This document shows positions 18,094-26,481 of a stretch of DNA of 42,604 bases, piece by piece. How positions within the stretch are numbered: position 1 is the stretch's first letter; each line of letters opens with the position of its first letter. The translations under genes were made by a program, and so were the position numbers. The stretch spans positions 1 through 42,604 of the forward strand of contig JAMPCN010000011.1 in NCBI GenBank assembly GCA_023666125.1, in the 5' to 3' direction. The notes below the pieces were generated by a model, which was given only the letters and a program-made list of their open reading frames with translations, was not told the origin of the DNA and did not search any database. This stretch comes from Bacillus sp. (in: firmicutes) (GTDB lineage Bacteria > Bacillota > Clostridia > Lachnospirales > Lachnospiraceae).

Positions 18094-19476
18094 ATGTATA
18101 CCATGGATCATAACAGCTATTCGGAAATTACACCGGAAATTTTTCGTCTTGCCAATATGAGTAAAGAGGCAGGCATTATCGATACGGAACTGTTTACGAA
18201 GTATGATGTGAAACGCGGTCTGCGCGATTTAAACGGCAAGGGCGTACTGGCGGGATTAACCAATATTTCCGACGTACGCGCGAACAAGATAGTTGACGGT
18301 GTTCAGGTTCCAACTCACGGACGGCTTTTTTACAGAGGATATGATGTCAAAGACCTCGTCAATGGATTTGCACCGGATAAAAACTTCGGCTACGAAGAAA
18401 TTACTTATTTATTATTGTTTGACAAGCTTCCGACTACGGAAGAACTGGAAATGTTTAAGAATCTTTTATCGGGTTACCGTTCTCTCCCGACCAGTTTCGT
18501 GCGCGATATTATTATGAAAGCGCCCAGCAACGATATGATGAACACGCTGGCAAGAAGCGTATTAACCCTGTATTCTTATGATGACAGAGCGGATGACACA
18601 TCCCTTCCCAATGTGCTTAGGCAGTGCTTACAGCTTATCAGCCTTTTCCCGTTACTTTCCATTTACGGTTATCAGGCATACAGCCACTATCACGACGGAA
18701 AGAGTTTGTTTATCCATCAGCCGAAAGCGGAATTATCCACGGCCGAAAATATCCTACATATTTTACGCCCCGACAGCAACTATACGCCGTTAGAGGCTAA
18801 AATTCTTGATATTGCGCTCGTTCTTCATATGGAACACGGCGGTGGTAACAACTCCACTTTCACGACGCATGTTGTCACCTCTTCCTTAACGGACACTTAT
18901 TCCGTTATTGCCGCTGCAATCGGTTCCTTAAAGGGACCCAGGCATGGCGGCGCCAACATTAAAGTTGTACAGATGTTTGATGATATGAAACAGAAAGTAT
19001 CCGACTGGAAAGACGAAGAACAGGTCGCTGACTATTTAACAAAATTGCTGCATAAGGAAGCATTCGACCACGCGGGACTTATCTACGGCGTCGGTCATGC
19101 CGTATATTCCAAGTCAGACCCGAGAGCGGTTATCTTCAAATCTTTTGTGGAAAGATTGTCCGTGGAAAAAGGATTGCAGGATGAATTTGCGCTCTACTCT
19201 CTTGTAGAACGTCTGGCTCCGGACATTATCGCCAAAGAAAGACAGATGTATAAAGGCGTTAATATTAACGTGGACTTTTATTCCGGCTTTGTTTACAGCA
19301 TGTTGAATCTTCCGAAAGAGTTGTATACACCGATTTTTGCCATTGCGAGAATCGCCGGATGGAGTGCGCATCGGATGGAGGAACTTGCCAATAACGGTAA
19401 GATTATCCGCCCCGCCTATAAGCCGATTTGTAAAGACAGGCAATACATTCCCATAACAGAGCGGCAGGATGCCTGA
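18094..19476 (+). CDS. gltA: Citrate synthase
   Basis: Condenses acetyl-CoA and oxaloacetate to citrate. In this anaerobe it probably feeds 2-oxoglutarate and glutamate synthesis. The 460 residues carry the family's catalytic set: His248 in LHMEHGGGNNST, His284 in GPRHGGAN and Asp394 in NVDFYSG, plus GVGHAVYSKSDPRA and the C-terminal GWSAHRMEE. The N-terminal extension of about 40 residues is seen in many Clostridia enzymes. AAAGGAGG precedes ATG 18094 at 9 nt. Monocistronic, divergent from deoC. Confidence 0.96.
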   Translation: MYTMDHNSYSEITPEIFRLANMSKEAGIIDTELFTKYDVKRGLRDLNGKGVLAGLTNISDVRANKIVDGVQVPTHGRLFYRGYDVKDLVNGFAPDKNFGYEEITYLLLFDKLPTTEELEMFKNLLSGYRSLPTSFVRDIIMKAPSNDMMNTLARSVLTLYSYDDRADDTSLPNVLRQCLQLISLFPLLSIYGYQAYSHYHDGKSLFIHQPKAELSTAENILHILRPDSNYTPLEAKILDIALVLHMEHGGGNNSTFTTHVVTSSLTDTYSVIAAAIGSLKGPRHGGANIKVVQMFDDMKQKVSDWKDEEQVADYLTKLLHKEAFDHAGLIYGVGHAVYSKSDPRAVIFKSFVERLSVEKGLQDEFALYSLVERLAPDIIAKERQMYKGVNINVDFYSGFVYSMLNLPKELYTPIFAIARIAGWSAHRMEELANNGKIIRPAYKPICKDRQYIPITERQDA

Positions 19477-19493
19477 GCGCGAATCAGATTTTC

Positions 19494-19841
19494 TTATTTA
19501 TATTTACCAAATTTTTTTATTGCATTGCCGGCGGCCTTGCCATATATCACCAAGGCCGCTACAAAAACAGCACATGTAATAAATGAGGCAATACCGTTGC
19601 TGCCCAGATAATCGCTAATCAGGCCGGCTATGCCCGTCAAGATAATGACAATCCCGATTATGACTAACCGTCCGGACAGATACTTCATAAATCCCTCTTT
19701 ATCACGGATGGAATTTTCATTGGCGCCTTTTCCGAATACAACGTTTTCGATAATCCTGCCCTGCGTTTTCATAACGATTCCCGCATATGCCAGATAGGCT
19801 CCGGTGAAAATATAAATAAAATCCATTACACTAAAATACAT
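19494..19841 (-). CDS. Small membrane protein, three predicted segments
   Basis: 115 residues with hydrophobic spans at about 8-24, 57-76 and 83-101, joined by a charged loop (ENVVFGKGANENSIRDKEGF) and ending in a basic tail (AIKKFGKYK). Not recognised. It lies 19 nt after thrC on the same strand and is likely cotranscribed. It is convergent with gltA, 17 nt apart, with no obvious terminator between. Confidence 0.7.
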   Translation of the reverse strand: MYFSVMDFIYIFTGAYLAYAGIVMKTQGRIIENVVFGKGANENSIRDKEGFMKYLSGRLVIIGIVIILTGIAGLISDYLGSNGIASFITCAVFVAALVIYGKAAGNAIKKFGKYK

Positions 19842-19870
19842 ACTTTATCAGTCCTTTCCCGTTCCGGATG

Positions 19871-21361
19871 TTAAACAATTCCCAGAATGCTTTTAACGGT
19901 TTCTTTCATCATACTCTTATCGCAGACCGTGTCATGCAATACGGGAGCGGTTCTGATTTGTTCTATGGCATTCGGCACTTTAACGCCTGCAATTTTGGAA
20001 AGCTCGTCCACCAGTTCAAAATCCGTCATCTTATCATATTCCGTATCGATTGCTTTCATAACGCTTCTTGTAAATTTAAACGGACTTGCCGTTGACGCGA
20101 TAACCGCCGGCGTCATATCCTTTGTTTCTTCTTTATATTTCTGATATACGGCGCTTGCTACCGCGGTATGCGTATCGATGACATATCCCGTCTTTTCATA
20201 CAGTTGTTTAATTCTTGCCGCCGTCTCTTTCTCGCTTGCATAATTACCGTAGAAGTCCGTTAAACCACGCTTCATTTCCTCTGTAATATGATAGCTTCCT
20301 TTTGTCGATAACGCCGCCATAAACTCTGCGTTTTTTACGGCGTCATTATCCGCAATACGGTAAATCAGACGCTCTAAGTTACTGGATATCAAAATATCCA
20401 TGGACGGGGAACTTGTCAATACAAACTCCCGGTTACGGTCATAATCCCCGGTTTTAAAAAAGTCATATAACACCTTATTTTCATTGGAGGCGCAAATCAG
20501 TTTTCCAATCGGCACACCCATATTTTTGGCATAAAACGCGGCAAGGATATTGCCGAAGTTACCGGTCGGCACAACGACATTAACCGGCTCATTATCCGCT
20601 ATTCTTTCTTCCTTTAACAGCTTGGCATAAGCATATACATAATAGACAATCTGCGGAACAAGACGCCCGATATTAATGGAATTAGCGGATGAAAAGCGAA
20701 GATGGTTTTTCGCCATCACCTTTCCCAATTCTTTATCGGAAAAAATCTGTTTCACGCCCGTCTGTGCATCATCAAAATTACCGTGTATGCCGACTACGTA
20801 AGTATTGTTTCCTTTCTGCGTCACCATCTGCTTTTCCTGAATCGGGCTGACGCCATTTTTCGGATAAAAAACAATGATTTTCGTTCCCTCCACGTCAGCA
20901 AATCCCGCCAGCGCGGCCTTTCCCGTATCTCCTGACGTCGCCGTTAAAATAACGATGGTATCTTCCACATGATTTTTCTTCGCGGAAGTAATCATCAAAT
21001 GCGGCAGAATGGATAACGCCATATCCTTAAACGCAATCGTCGCGCCGTGGAACAGTTCCAGATAATATGTATTATCAGCTTTTACAAGCGGCGCTATTTC
21101 TTTCGTATCGAATTTGGAATCGTATGCCCTGCGAATGCAGTCCTGTAACTCTTCTTTTGTAAAATCAGTCAAAAACAGTTTCATGACCTCATATGCAATT
21201 TCCTGATACTCCATTCCGGACAGTTCCTTTAAAGACTTTTCCAATGCCGGAATATGGTCCGGCACAAACAGCCCGCCATCCTCCGAAAGCCCCTGCAAAA
21301 TCGCCTGTGAAGCCTGTACTTTTTTAGAATTGTCTCTTGTACTGCTATATAATACTTCCAT
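19871..21361 (-). CDS. thrC: Threonine synthase
   Basis: Converts O-phosphohomoserine to threonine with pyridoxal phosphate. Seen: the N-terminal YSSTRD, the lysine that binds the cofactor in LFHGATIAFKDMALSIL, TATSGDTGKAAL, VPTGNFGNILAAFYAK and SSNLERLIYR. 496 residues from ATG 21361 (GAGGG upstream); a GTG four codons earlier (21373) is possible. The length places it with the larger, Escherichia coli/yeast-like class. It has its own promoter about 120 nt upstream. Confidence 0.96.
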   Translation of the reverse strand: MEVLYSSTRDNSKKVQASQAILQGLSEDGGLFVPDHIPALEKSLKELSGMEYQEIAYEVMKLFLTDFTKEELQDCIRRAYDSKFDTKEIAPLVKADNTYYLELFHGATIAFKDMALSILPHLMITSAKKNHVEDTIVILTATSGDTGKAALAGFADVEGTKIIVFYPKNGVSPIQEKQMVTQKGNNTYVVGIHGNFDDAQTGVKQIFSDKELGKVMAKNHLRFSSANSINIGRLVPQIVYYVYAYAKLLKEERIADNEPVNVVVPTGNFGNILAAFYAKNMGVPIGKLICASNENKVLYDFFKTGDYDRNREFVLTSSPSMDILISSNLERLIYRIADNDAVKNAEFMAALSTKGSYHITEEMKRGLTDFYGNYASEKETAARIKQLYEKTGYVIDTHTAVASAVYQKYKEETKDMTPAVIASTASPFKFTRSVMKAIDTEYDKMTDFELVDELSKIAGVKVPNAIEQIRTAPVLHDTVCDKSMMKETVKSILGIV

Positions 21362-21478
21362 CCTGACCCTCACTTATGTCCAGCCTGCGAACTTGGTACG
21401 CCAAAGCGCTGACAGCGCTGCATAATATCCGCAAGATAAATATATTTGTCTGTGAAAATTTTAGTTTTCGCATTAAGC

Positions 21479-21507
21479 ATTATAGCATAAAGCGTCTAAG
21501 CTTGCAA
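21479..21507 (-). promoter_or_regulatory. Promoter of thrC
   Basis: -35 TTGCAA (21502-21507), 17-nt spacer, perfect -10 TATAAT (21479-21484) on the minus strand. It gives a leader of about 115 nt with a GCGCT-gtc-AGCGC hairpin. No T-box motif was seen. Confidence 0.7.
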
Positions 21508-21511
21508 CTGC

Positions 21512-21547
21512 CGCACTCTTTTTTGCCTACACGCACTCTTTTTTGCC
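21512..21547. repeat. Two tandem copies of a 16-bp word upstream of thrC
   Basis: CGCACTCTTTTTTGCC at 21512-21527 and again at 21532-21547 (20-bp period), just upstream of the thrC -35 box. They could be activator sites or a replication slip. Confidence 0.7.
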
Positions 21548-21557
21548 ACGGTAAACG

Positions 21558-22199
21558 CTAGGAAAAAAATTCATGATTGCCATAAGCAAACAATCTGGTC
21601 AATTTCTGGTCAAACCATTTCATTTTTCCGGCATCCGCACGGTTTCTGGCGCAAAAATACAGAGCGCCCTGTGAAATATCCTCCCCATAAAGCGCACGCT
21701 CTACCGCTTCATAGGTCTCCTCGCTGACCGTAATTGCCTGAAAACGCCCGTCCACCGTCGGGGAAAACTGTGCAACGCCCTGCTCCTTCTGCATCACAAC
21801 CGCCGTGACGGTATCCGGGAACATCTCATTATTGACACGGTTTAACACGACATTGGCCACAAGCAGTTTACCATCTTCATCTTCGCCCCCGGCCTCCGCT
21901 TCCACAATCCTTAGCAGCGAATCGTAATCCTGCTCGGATAACTGGTATTTTTTCTTTTGTTCCAGAATCTCATAATCCACAACCCGCTGGCCGGAAGAAA
22001 CACAGGCAACGACCTCCAAAAAGCTTTTTTTGTCCTCCTCCATTGTCGCACTCATAAATTCCATCCGAAAAGCCTGTGTTGCCGCCACCCGGTTGATTTT
22101 TAATTCTTTGATACAAATCCATGATGTAAAAAAAGTCATATTCATCAAGAGCAATATTGCGAAATATTTTTTATACATCTTACTAAACATACCTTTCAT
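21558..22199 (-). CDS. SleB/CwlJ-type cell wall hydrolase
   Basis: A membrane-anchored or secreted protein with one N-terminal hydrophobic segment (FAILLLMNMTFFTSWIC) and a Hydrolase_2 domain at the C-terminus. Seen: LLRIVEAEAGGEDEDGKLLVANVVLNRV, with the catalytic-type glutamate in EAEAGGE, then FPDTVTAVVMQ and GALYFCA. In SleB this domain is a lytic transglycosylase that degrades spore cortex. The general domain also occurs in vegetative hydrolases. The start is unsure: ATG 22199, ATGs at 22190 and 22178, and GTG 22220 are all in frame, and none has a strong ribosome-binding site. Confidence 0.85.
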   Translation of the reverse strand: MKGMFSKMYKKYFAILLLMNMTFFTSWICIKELKINRVAATQAFRMEFMSATMEEDKKSFLEVVACVSSGQRVVDYEILEQKKKYQLSEQDYDSLLRIVEAEAGGEDEDGKLLVANVVLNRVNNEMFPDTVTAVVMQKEQGVAQFSPTVDGRFQAITVSEETYEAVERALYGEDISQGALYFCARNRADAGKMKWFDQKLTRLFAYGNHEFFS

Positions 22200-22255
22200 T
22201 TTCACACTGTCTTTTAACACTTCTGTAATATTTTATACAGAAATCCGGAAAAATA

Positions 22256-22264
22256 TGTTATACT
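22256..22264 (+). promoter_or_regulatory. Extended -10 before the AP2/HNH-like gene
   Basis: TGTTATACT, an extended -10, about 45 nt upstream of ATG 22309. No convincing -35. Confidence 0.4.
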
Positions 22265-22308
22265 AGTGCCAATATTAAGAAATACAGTTAAAGATTGGAG
22301 ACTTAGCG

Positions 22309-23103
22309 ATGGCGCAACTGCCCGGTGTTTATACGGCTAAAAAGAAAAACGGAACGATATACTATCGTTCCTCTGTAACTTATCGCGCAAAGCATATCAG
22401 TCTGGGCAGTTATCAGACGCCGGATGACGCCCACGCCGCTTATCTTCTTGCAGGCCATATTTTACAGGATAAGTCCGTTATGATTTCGCATTATCAGCCG
22501 GACTGCGCTCTTTTATTTGAAAAATGGGTCTGCTTAATCAACTTCCGCGATAACGGTCTCTATTTTTCCAACCCGATTTATATCCGCCCCGCTTTCTTTT
22601 ATTATTATTTTTCTCCGTCGCATTTTTTTATCTTCGACAGGGATGATTTATTTTACTATGCCAACCATAAAATTTCATGCCGTGGCGGCCATTACTTTAT
22701 TGCCGATTACGGTATGCAGCTTAATATTATGAACCGCTACGGCATCAAAAATTATGCCGTTATGGGCAAAGATTACCGCTTTATCAACGGGAATACCAAC
22801 GACTACCGCTATGAAAATATAGAAATTATGAACGCCTATCACGGCGTCTCCTCTTTCTTCCGGGACGGAAAACTGCGCTATAAAACCAAAATCCATATTA
22901 AGGGGAATTATACCGTAGGCGTCTACGATACGGAAGACGAGGCCGCTATCGCCTACAATAAGGCCATTGATCTGCTAAAAAAAGCCGGCGTAGCAAAGGC
23001 CTATACTCCCAATTACATGGAAAATATGTCACCCGCTTCTTACGCCGACTTATATGATAAAATTAAAGTTTCTCCCAAAATCGAACATTATCTGTCCGAA
23101 TAG
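22309..23103 (+). CDS. Protein with two AP2-like domains around a degenerate HNH core
   Basis: 264 residues, rich in Tyr and Phe. The N-terminal PGVYTAKKKNGTIYYRSSV followed by ISLGSYQTPDDAHAAY (5-50) and the C-terminal HGVSSFFRDGKLRYKTKI followed by VGVYDTEDEAAIAYNKA (178-225) each look like AP2 DNA-binding folds. Between them, DYRFINGNTNDYRYENIEIMN (starting at 155) matches the second half of an HNH homing-endonuclease motif, but Arg stands where the first catalytic His should be. So it reads as a retired HNH-AP2 homing endonuclease, perhaps now a DNA-binding regulator. TTGGAG precedes the ATG. Its 3' end overlaps the convergent GH25 gene by 16 nt. Function unknown. Confidence 0.75.
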   Translation: MAQLPGVYTAKKKNGTIYYRSSVTYRAKHISLGSYQTPDDAHAAYLLAGHILQDKSVMISHYQPDCALLFEKWVCLINFRDNGLYFSNPIYIRPAFFYYYFSPSHFFIFDRDDLFYYANHKISCRGGHYFIADYGMQLNIMNRYGIKNYAVMGKDYRFINGNTNDYRYENIEIMNAYHGVSSFFRDGKLRYKTKIHIKGNYTVGVYDTEDEAAIAYNKAIDLLKKAGVAKAYTPNYMENMSPASYADLYDKIKVSPKIEHYLSE

Positions 23104-24257
23104 CTGACAAAACACAGATTCAGATTCGCGTCTCCCGTTATGCCGTTTAATACGCCCGTCGTCGTATACTGCCACATCGTATACTGATACGGATAATCCG
23201 GAATATCCTCGTCCTGCGAAAGCCATACGTCATAATTTTGCAGCTGCGCCAAATCAATATTTTTAATCAGCCATTCCTTATTCCCGTATATCATCGGCGT
23301 ATACCCCGCCGCCTGCACACCGCTTAAAAATGCCGCCGCAATCGCCGTCTTATCTTCTCTGGAAAGTCCGTCAATCCTTGCCTTATCATTCGAGACATTT
23401 TCCATGTCAAAGGCAACCGGATAATTAATATGCTCTTTATATGGCGCCAGATTCTGCACTACAAAGTTGGCCTCCTGCGTTACCTCTTCCAACGTTACCG
23501 CCTGCGAATAAAAATACACGCCGATATCCATTTCGGCATCTATCGCCGCTTCTATATTCTGTACGAAATTATCATCCAGCGAAATCTGGCCTGTGCTGTA
23601 TCCCCTCGCCCCAAGGCGAATCATCACATAATCTATCCCGGCGGCTTTCATGCTGCGAAAATTAACATTGCCGTTATGCTTGGAAATATCAACGCCCATA
23701 TAGGAAATTTTTTTGCCGTTATCCGTATATTTACGCAAGTTGGCAGTTTCCGACATATTGGTAAAATCGTAAGTATTTTTTGTCAGGTACGGGCTGATTA
23801 ACACCCATTCCTCCGTGCCGTCGGAATGTTTAATCAACGTATGCTTGCCGTCCGTGGACGGGTCTTCCTGCACAACCTCTTTCTGCTCTTCTTCTGTTTT
23901 ACTTTTATCCTCGTCATTTTTTGTATCGGAAGATGTTGTATTTTCCTCGTCCTCCCTCCGGGAAGCCTGCGTCTTATCTTTCTCTTCCTCTACAGGATAC
24001 ATATCCCAGAAACTCAAGTCCTCCGCACGCAGTTTTTGTTCCGGTTCTGCAGCAATCTCTTCCTCCGGCTGCACCATTTCCTCCTGCTTCGCGGCATTCT
24101 GCACATATTCTTTCCTGTCCTGTTCCTTTTTATTGTTTTTCATGACAGAAAGAAGCAGAATCAGTACAAAAGCCGATACGCCTATCACCATATATATCAC
24201 GGAAAAGCCCATCGGCTTTTGCTCGTCTTCACCCGGTAATTTCATATTTATAACCAT
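23088..24257 (-). CDS. GH25 (lysozyme-type) cell wall hydrolase, membrane anchored
   Basis: 389 residues. A membrane segment at about 18-38 is followed by an acidic low-complexity spacer (about 45-135, many Glu, Lys and Asp). The GH25 domain comes last (about 185-389), starting YMGVDISKHNG. Catalytic acids are seen as Asp190 and the pair in YPVAFDMENVSND (Asp284, Glu286), with VWLSQDEDIPDYPYQYTMWQY near the end. GH25 enzymes cut the N-acetylmuramic acid beta-1,4 bond of peptidoglycan. No lipobox, so it is probably held by the uncleaved N-terminal helix. The ATG at 24257 lies only one base from AAGGAG; ATG 24245 is an alternative. Preceded by element copy B. Confidence 0.9.
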   Translation of the reverse strand: MVINMKLPGEDEQKPMGFSVIYMVIGVSAFVLILLLSVMKNNKKEQDRKEYVQNAAKQEEMVQPEEEIAAEPEQKLRAEDLSFWDMYPVEEEKDKTQASRREDEENTTSSDTKNDEDKSKTEEEQKEVVQEDPSTDGKHTLIKHSDGTEEWVLISPYLTKNTYDFTNMSETANLRKYTDNGKKISYMGVDISKHNGNVNFRSMKAAGIDYVMIRLGARGYSTGQISLDDNFVQNIEAAIDAEMDIGVYFYSQAVTLEEVTQEANFVVQNLAPYKEHINYPVAFDMENVSNDKARIDGLSREDKTAIAAAFLSGVQAAGYTPMIYGNKEWLIKNIDLAQLQNYDVWLSQDEDIPDYPYQYTMWQYTTTGVLNGITGDANLNLCFVSYSDR

Positions 24258-24284
24258 GCTCCTTTCTCAGTCTGCAATGTTTAG
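24243..24284 (-). repeat. GCAGACTG 5'-element, copy B (before the GH25 gene)
   Basis: On the minus strand: CTAAACATTGCAGACTGAG (core 24268-24275), AAAGGAG, CATGGTTATAAATATG. It is nearly identical to the region before queA (copy A), through both start-like ATGs. Confidence 0.6.
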
Positions 24285-24316
24285 ATGGAAAAAATATTCC
24301 GCATCCATTATAATCT

Positions 24317-24344
24317 ATTATAATAACAATCCTTATGATAACAA
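24317..24344 (-). promoter_or_regulatory. Candidate promoter of the GH25 gene
   Basis: -35 TTGTTA (24339-24344), 16-nt spacer, -10 TATAAT (24317-24322) on the minus strand. A second TATAAT lies at 24307-24312. Confidence 0.45.
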
Positions 24345-24412
24345 AATTGCCATACAGTATTATTTTATCATGAAACAAAGTGATTGGCAACGGAAAGCAA
24401 AGAAGGCGCAGC

Positions 24413-25402
24413 ATGAGAAAAAGAAAAAAGAAAATTTTTCTTCTAATATCGGTTTTTCTTTTTGTTTTTTGGGTCGGTGGATGCCAAAAAGCGGATGAAC
24501 CCGTTACCGCATCCGGCTTTTATTTCGATACCGTAATACAGATTACCATTTATGACGCCGAAAAAAAAGATTGTTTGGACGGCTGTATGGAAATTGCCGG
24601 GAAATATGAGAATATGTTAAGCCCTGCGATAGAGGGTTCCGATATCTGGAACATCAACCACAGCTGCGGCCGTCCTGTCACCGTTTCTGATGAAACCGCC
24701 AGACTTCTTGACACTGCCCTTTCTTACTGTGAAATGAGCGGCGGCCGTATTGATTTGACGATGGAAACCGTCAGCGCGCTATGGGATTTTCACACGGATG
24801 ATACTGCGCCAGGACAGATTCCCGACAAAAAAACGCTTACAGAAGCGCTTGTCCATGTGGACTATCATAATCTGTTAATCGAGGATAACACTGTCACCCT
24901 GCTTGATTCTGACACTGCTGTCAGTCTTGGTTTTATCGCCAAAGGTTATATTGCCGATAAGATAAAAGAATATTTACTGTCGCAAAATGTTGAAAGCGCG
25001 ATTATCAATCTGGGCGGCAACCTTTTAGCCGTCGGCGCAAAACCTGACGGCACGCCGTTTCGGTTTGGCATCCAGACGCCTTTCGATGAGCAGGGCGTTC
25101 CGATTACGACGCTTTCCGTTACCGATAAATCCGTCGTCTCTTCCGGCGTCTATGAGCGGTACTTTTATCAGGACGATATCTTATATCATCATATATTAGA
25201 TGCGGCAAGCGGATATCCGATACAGAATCATCTGCTGGGCGTTACGATTCTTTCGGATTCCTCCACTGAAGGAGACGCCCTTTCCACGACCTGTTTTGTG
25301 CTTGGTCTGGATGAGGGCATGGAACTGATAGAATCGTTAGACGGCGTGGAAGCTGTTTTTATTACGGATGATTATAGGTTACATGATTCGAGCGGGCTTT
25401 GA
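24413..25402 (+). CDS. apbE: ApbE family FAD:protein FMN transferase (lipoprotein)
   Basis: Attaches FMN from FAD to a threonine of target flavoproteins outside the membrane. From ATG 24413 (GAAGG upstream) it has 329 residues with a lipoprotein signal: basic MRKRKKK, hydrophobic stretch, and WVGGC with the lipidated Cys at 24. Seen: FIAKGYIADKI (flavin/Mg site), INLGGNLLAVGAKPDG, SVVSSGVYERYF, HHILDAASGYPIQN and DALSTTCFVLGL. The targets are almost certainly RnfG and RnfD, encoded 2-6 kb away with SGAT flavinylation motifs. The gene is convergent with the rnf operon and ends in its own terminator. Confidence 0.95.
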   Translation: MRKRKKKIFLLISVFLFVFWVGGCQKADEPVTASGFYFDTVIQITIYDAEKKDCLDGCMEIAGKYENMLSPAIEGSDIWNINHSCGRPVTVSDETARLLDTALSYCEMSGGRIDLTMETVSALWDFHTDDTAPGQIPDKKTLTEALVHVDYHNLLIEDNTVTLLDSDTAVSLGFIAKGYIADKIKEYLLSQNVESAIINLGGNLLAVGAKPDGTPFRFGIQTPFDEQGVPITTLSVTDKSVVSSGVYERYFYQDDILYHHILDAASGYPIQNHLLGVTILSDSSTEGDALSTTCFVLGLDEGMELIESLDGVEAVFITDDYRLHDSSGL

Positions 25403-25418
25403 AAACCCGCTCTTTTTA
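25390..25418 (+). terminator. Intrinsic terminator after apbE
   Basis: GAGCGGG-ctttgaaaa-CCCGCTC hairpin followed by TTTTTA; it overlaps the apbE stop codon. It probably works only on the plus strand. Confidence 0.85.
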
Positions 25419-25438
25419 TTCCTGAACATTTTATTGCC

Positions 25439-26467
25439 TTATACCTGTACTTTTCCGGCCAGCACGTTCTTATAATCCTCCAGATTCTTTTGTAAAAGCG
25501 TCGGTGTATCCAATCCGTAAGGGCATTTGCTTTTACACTGGTTACAGTGGATGCAGTTTTCTATCTTCATCATTTTCTCCTGCCCCTCTTTGCTCAAATG
25601 AGACGCGGACGGGGAACGGCGAAGCAGTAAGGACATTCTTGCGCAGGTATTGATTTCAATGCCCATCGGACACGGCATACAATAGCCGCAGCCTCTGCAG
25701 AACTCTCCGAGCAGTTCCTCTCTGTCATGTTCGATTACCGCCGAAAGTTCCTCATTCATCTTCGGCGGATTCTCAATATAGGAAAGGAACTCATCCAGTT
25801 CATTTTCACGCTGTACGCCCCAGATGGGCAATACGTTATCAAACTGCGCCAGATAGGCATACGCCGCCGCGGAATTGGTAATCAGTCCGCCGGATAATGC
25901 TTTCATTGCAACAAAGCCCATGTCCTTTTCCTTACATTTTTTCACGAGCACAATGTCTTTGTCCGTTGCCAGATAGCAGAACGGGAACTGCAAAGTCTCA
26001 TAGAGTCCGCTTTCAATCGCCTCATCCGCCACGGCAAGCCTGTGGTTGGTAATGCCGATATGCCTGATTTTTCCCTGTTCTTTGGCTTTAAGCATCGCTT
26101 CATAAAGGCCGCTTTCATCTCCCGGTTTCGGACATACGGCAGGATTATGGAATTGATATACGTCAATATAATCCGTCTGCAGATTATTCAGGCTCGTCTC
26201 CAAATCTTTCCAGAAATCCTCTGCGTTTTTGGCTCCCGTCTTGGTCGCAATCCATATCTTACCGCGCATCCCTTTGCTAAAGGCAAGCCCCAGCTTATGT
26301 TCGCTGTCCGTATACCATCTTGCCGTATCAAAATAGGTCATGCCGTTTTCATAGGCCTTTTGTAAAAGATAAACGGCTTCCTTATCCGGAATTCTTTGAA
26401 TGGGCAGAGCGCCGAATCCGTTTTTATTCGTTACAATTTCCGTTCTTCCGAGTCTGACAGTCTCCAT
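25439..26467 (-). CDS. Aldo/keto reductase with two 4Fe-4S clusters
   Basis: 342 residues from ATG 26467 (GAGGAG upstream; the longer frame overlaps rnfB). The N-terminal two-thirds is an AKR barrel: the catalytic set appears as Asp and Tyr in YFDTARWYTDSE, Lys in IWIATKTG and His in DVYQFHNP. The C-terminal part adds ferredoxin-type clusters: CRGCGYCMPCPMGI and CIHCNQCKSKCPYG. Such AKR-ferredoxin fusions occur widely in anaerobes; their substrates are mostly unknown. It starts 15 nt after rnfB and is probably the last gene of the rnf transcript, hinting at electron exchange with reduced ferredoxin. Confidence 0.9.
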   Translation of the reverse strand: METVRLGRTEIVTNKNGFGALPIQRIPDKEAVYLLQKAYENGMTYFDTARWYTDSEHKLGLAFSKGMRGKIWIATKTGAKNAEDFWKDLETSLNNLQTDYIDVYQFHNPAVCPKPGDESGLYEAMLKAKEQGKIRHIGITNHRLAVADEAIESGLYETLQFPFCYLATDKDIVLVKKCKEKDMGFVAMKALSGGLITNSAAAYAYLAQFDNVLPIWGVQRENELDEFLSYIENPPKMNEELSAVIEHDREELLGEFCRGCGYCMPCPMGIEINTCARMSLLLRRSPSASHLSKEGQEKMMKIENCIHCNQCKSKCPYGLDTPTLLQKNLEDYKNVLAGKVQV

Positions 26468-26481
26468 GCAGTTTTCTCCTC

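Noticed and set aside
21362-21478. T-box or riboswitch in the thrC leader
   Set aside because: No TGGGTGGTACCGCGG-like sequence and no terminator hairpin; only a small GCGCT hairpin is present.
23815-24498. Plus-strand frame of 227 codons, Ser/Phe-rich
   Set aside because: It is a mirror of the acidic spacer of the GH25 gene and runs into apbE.
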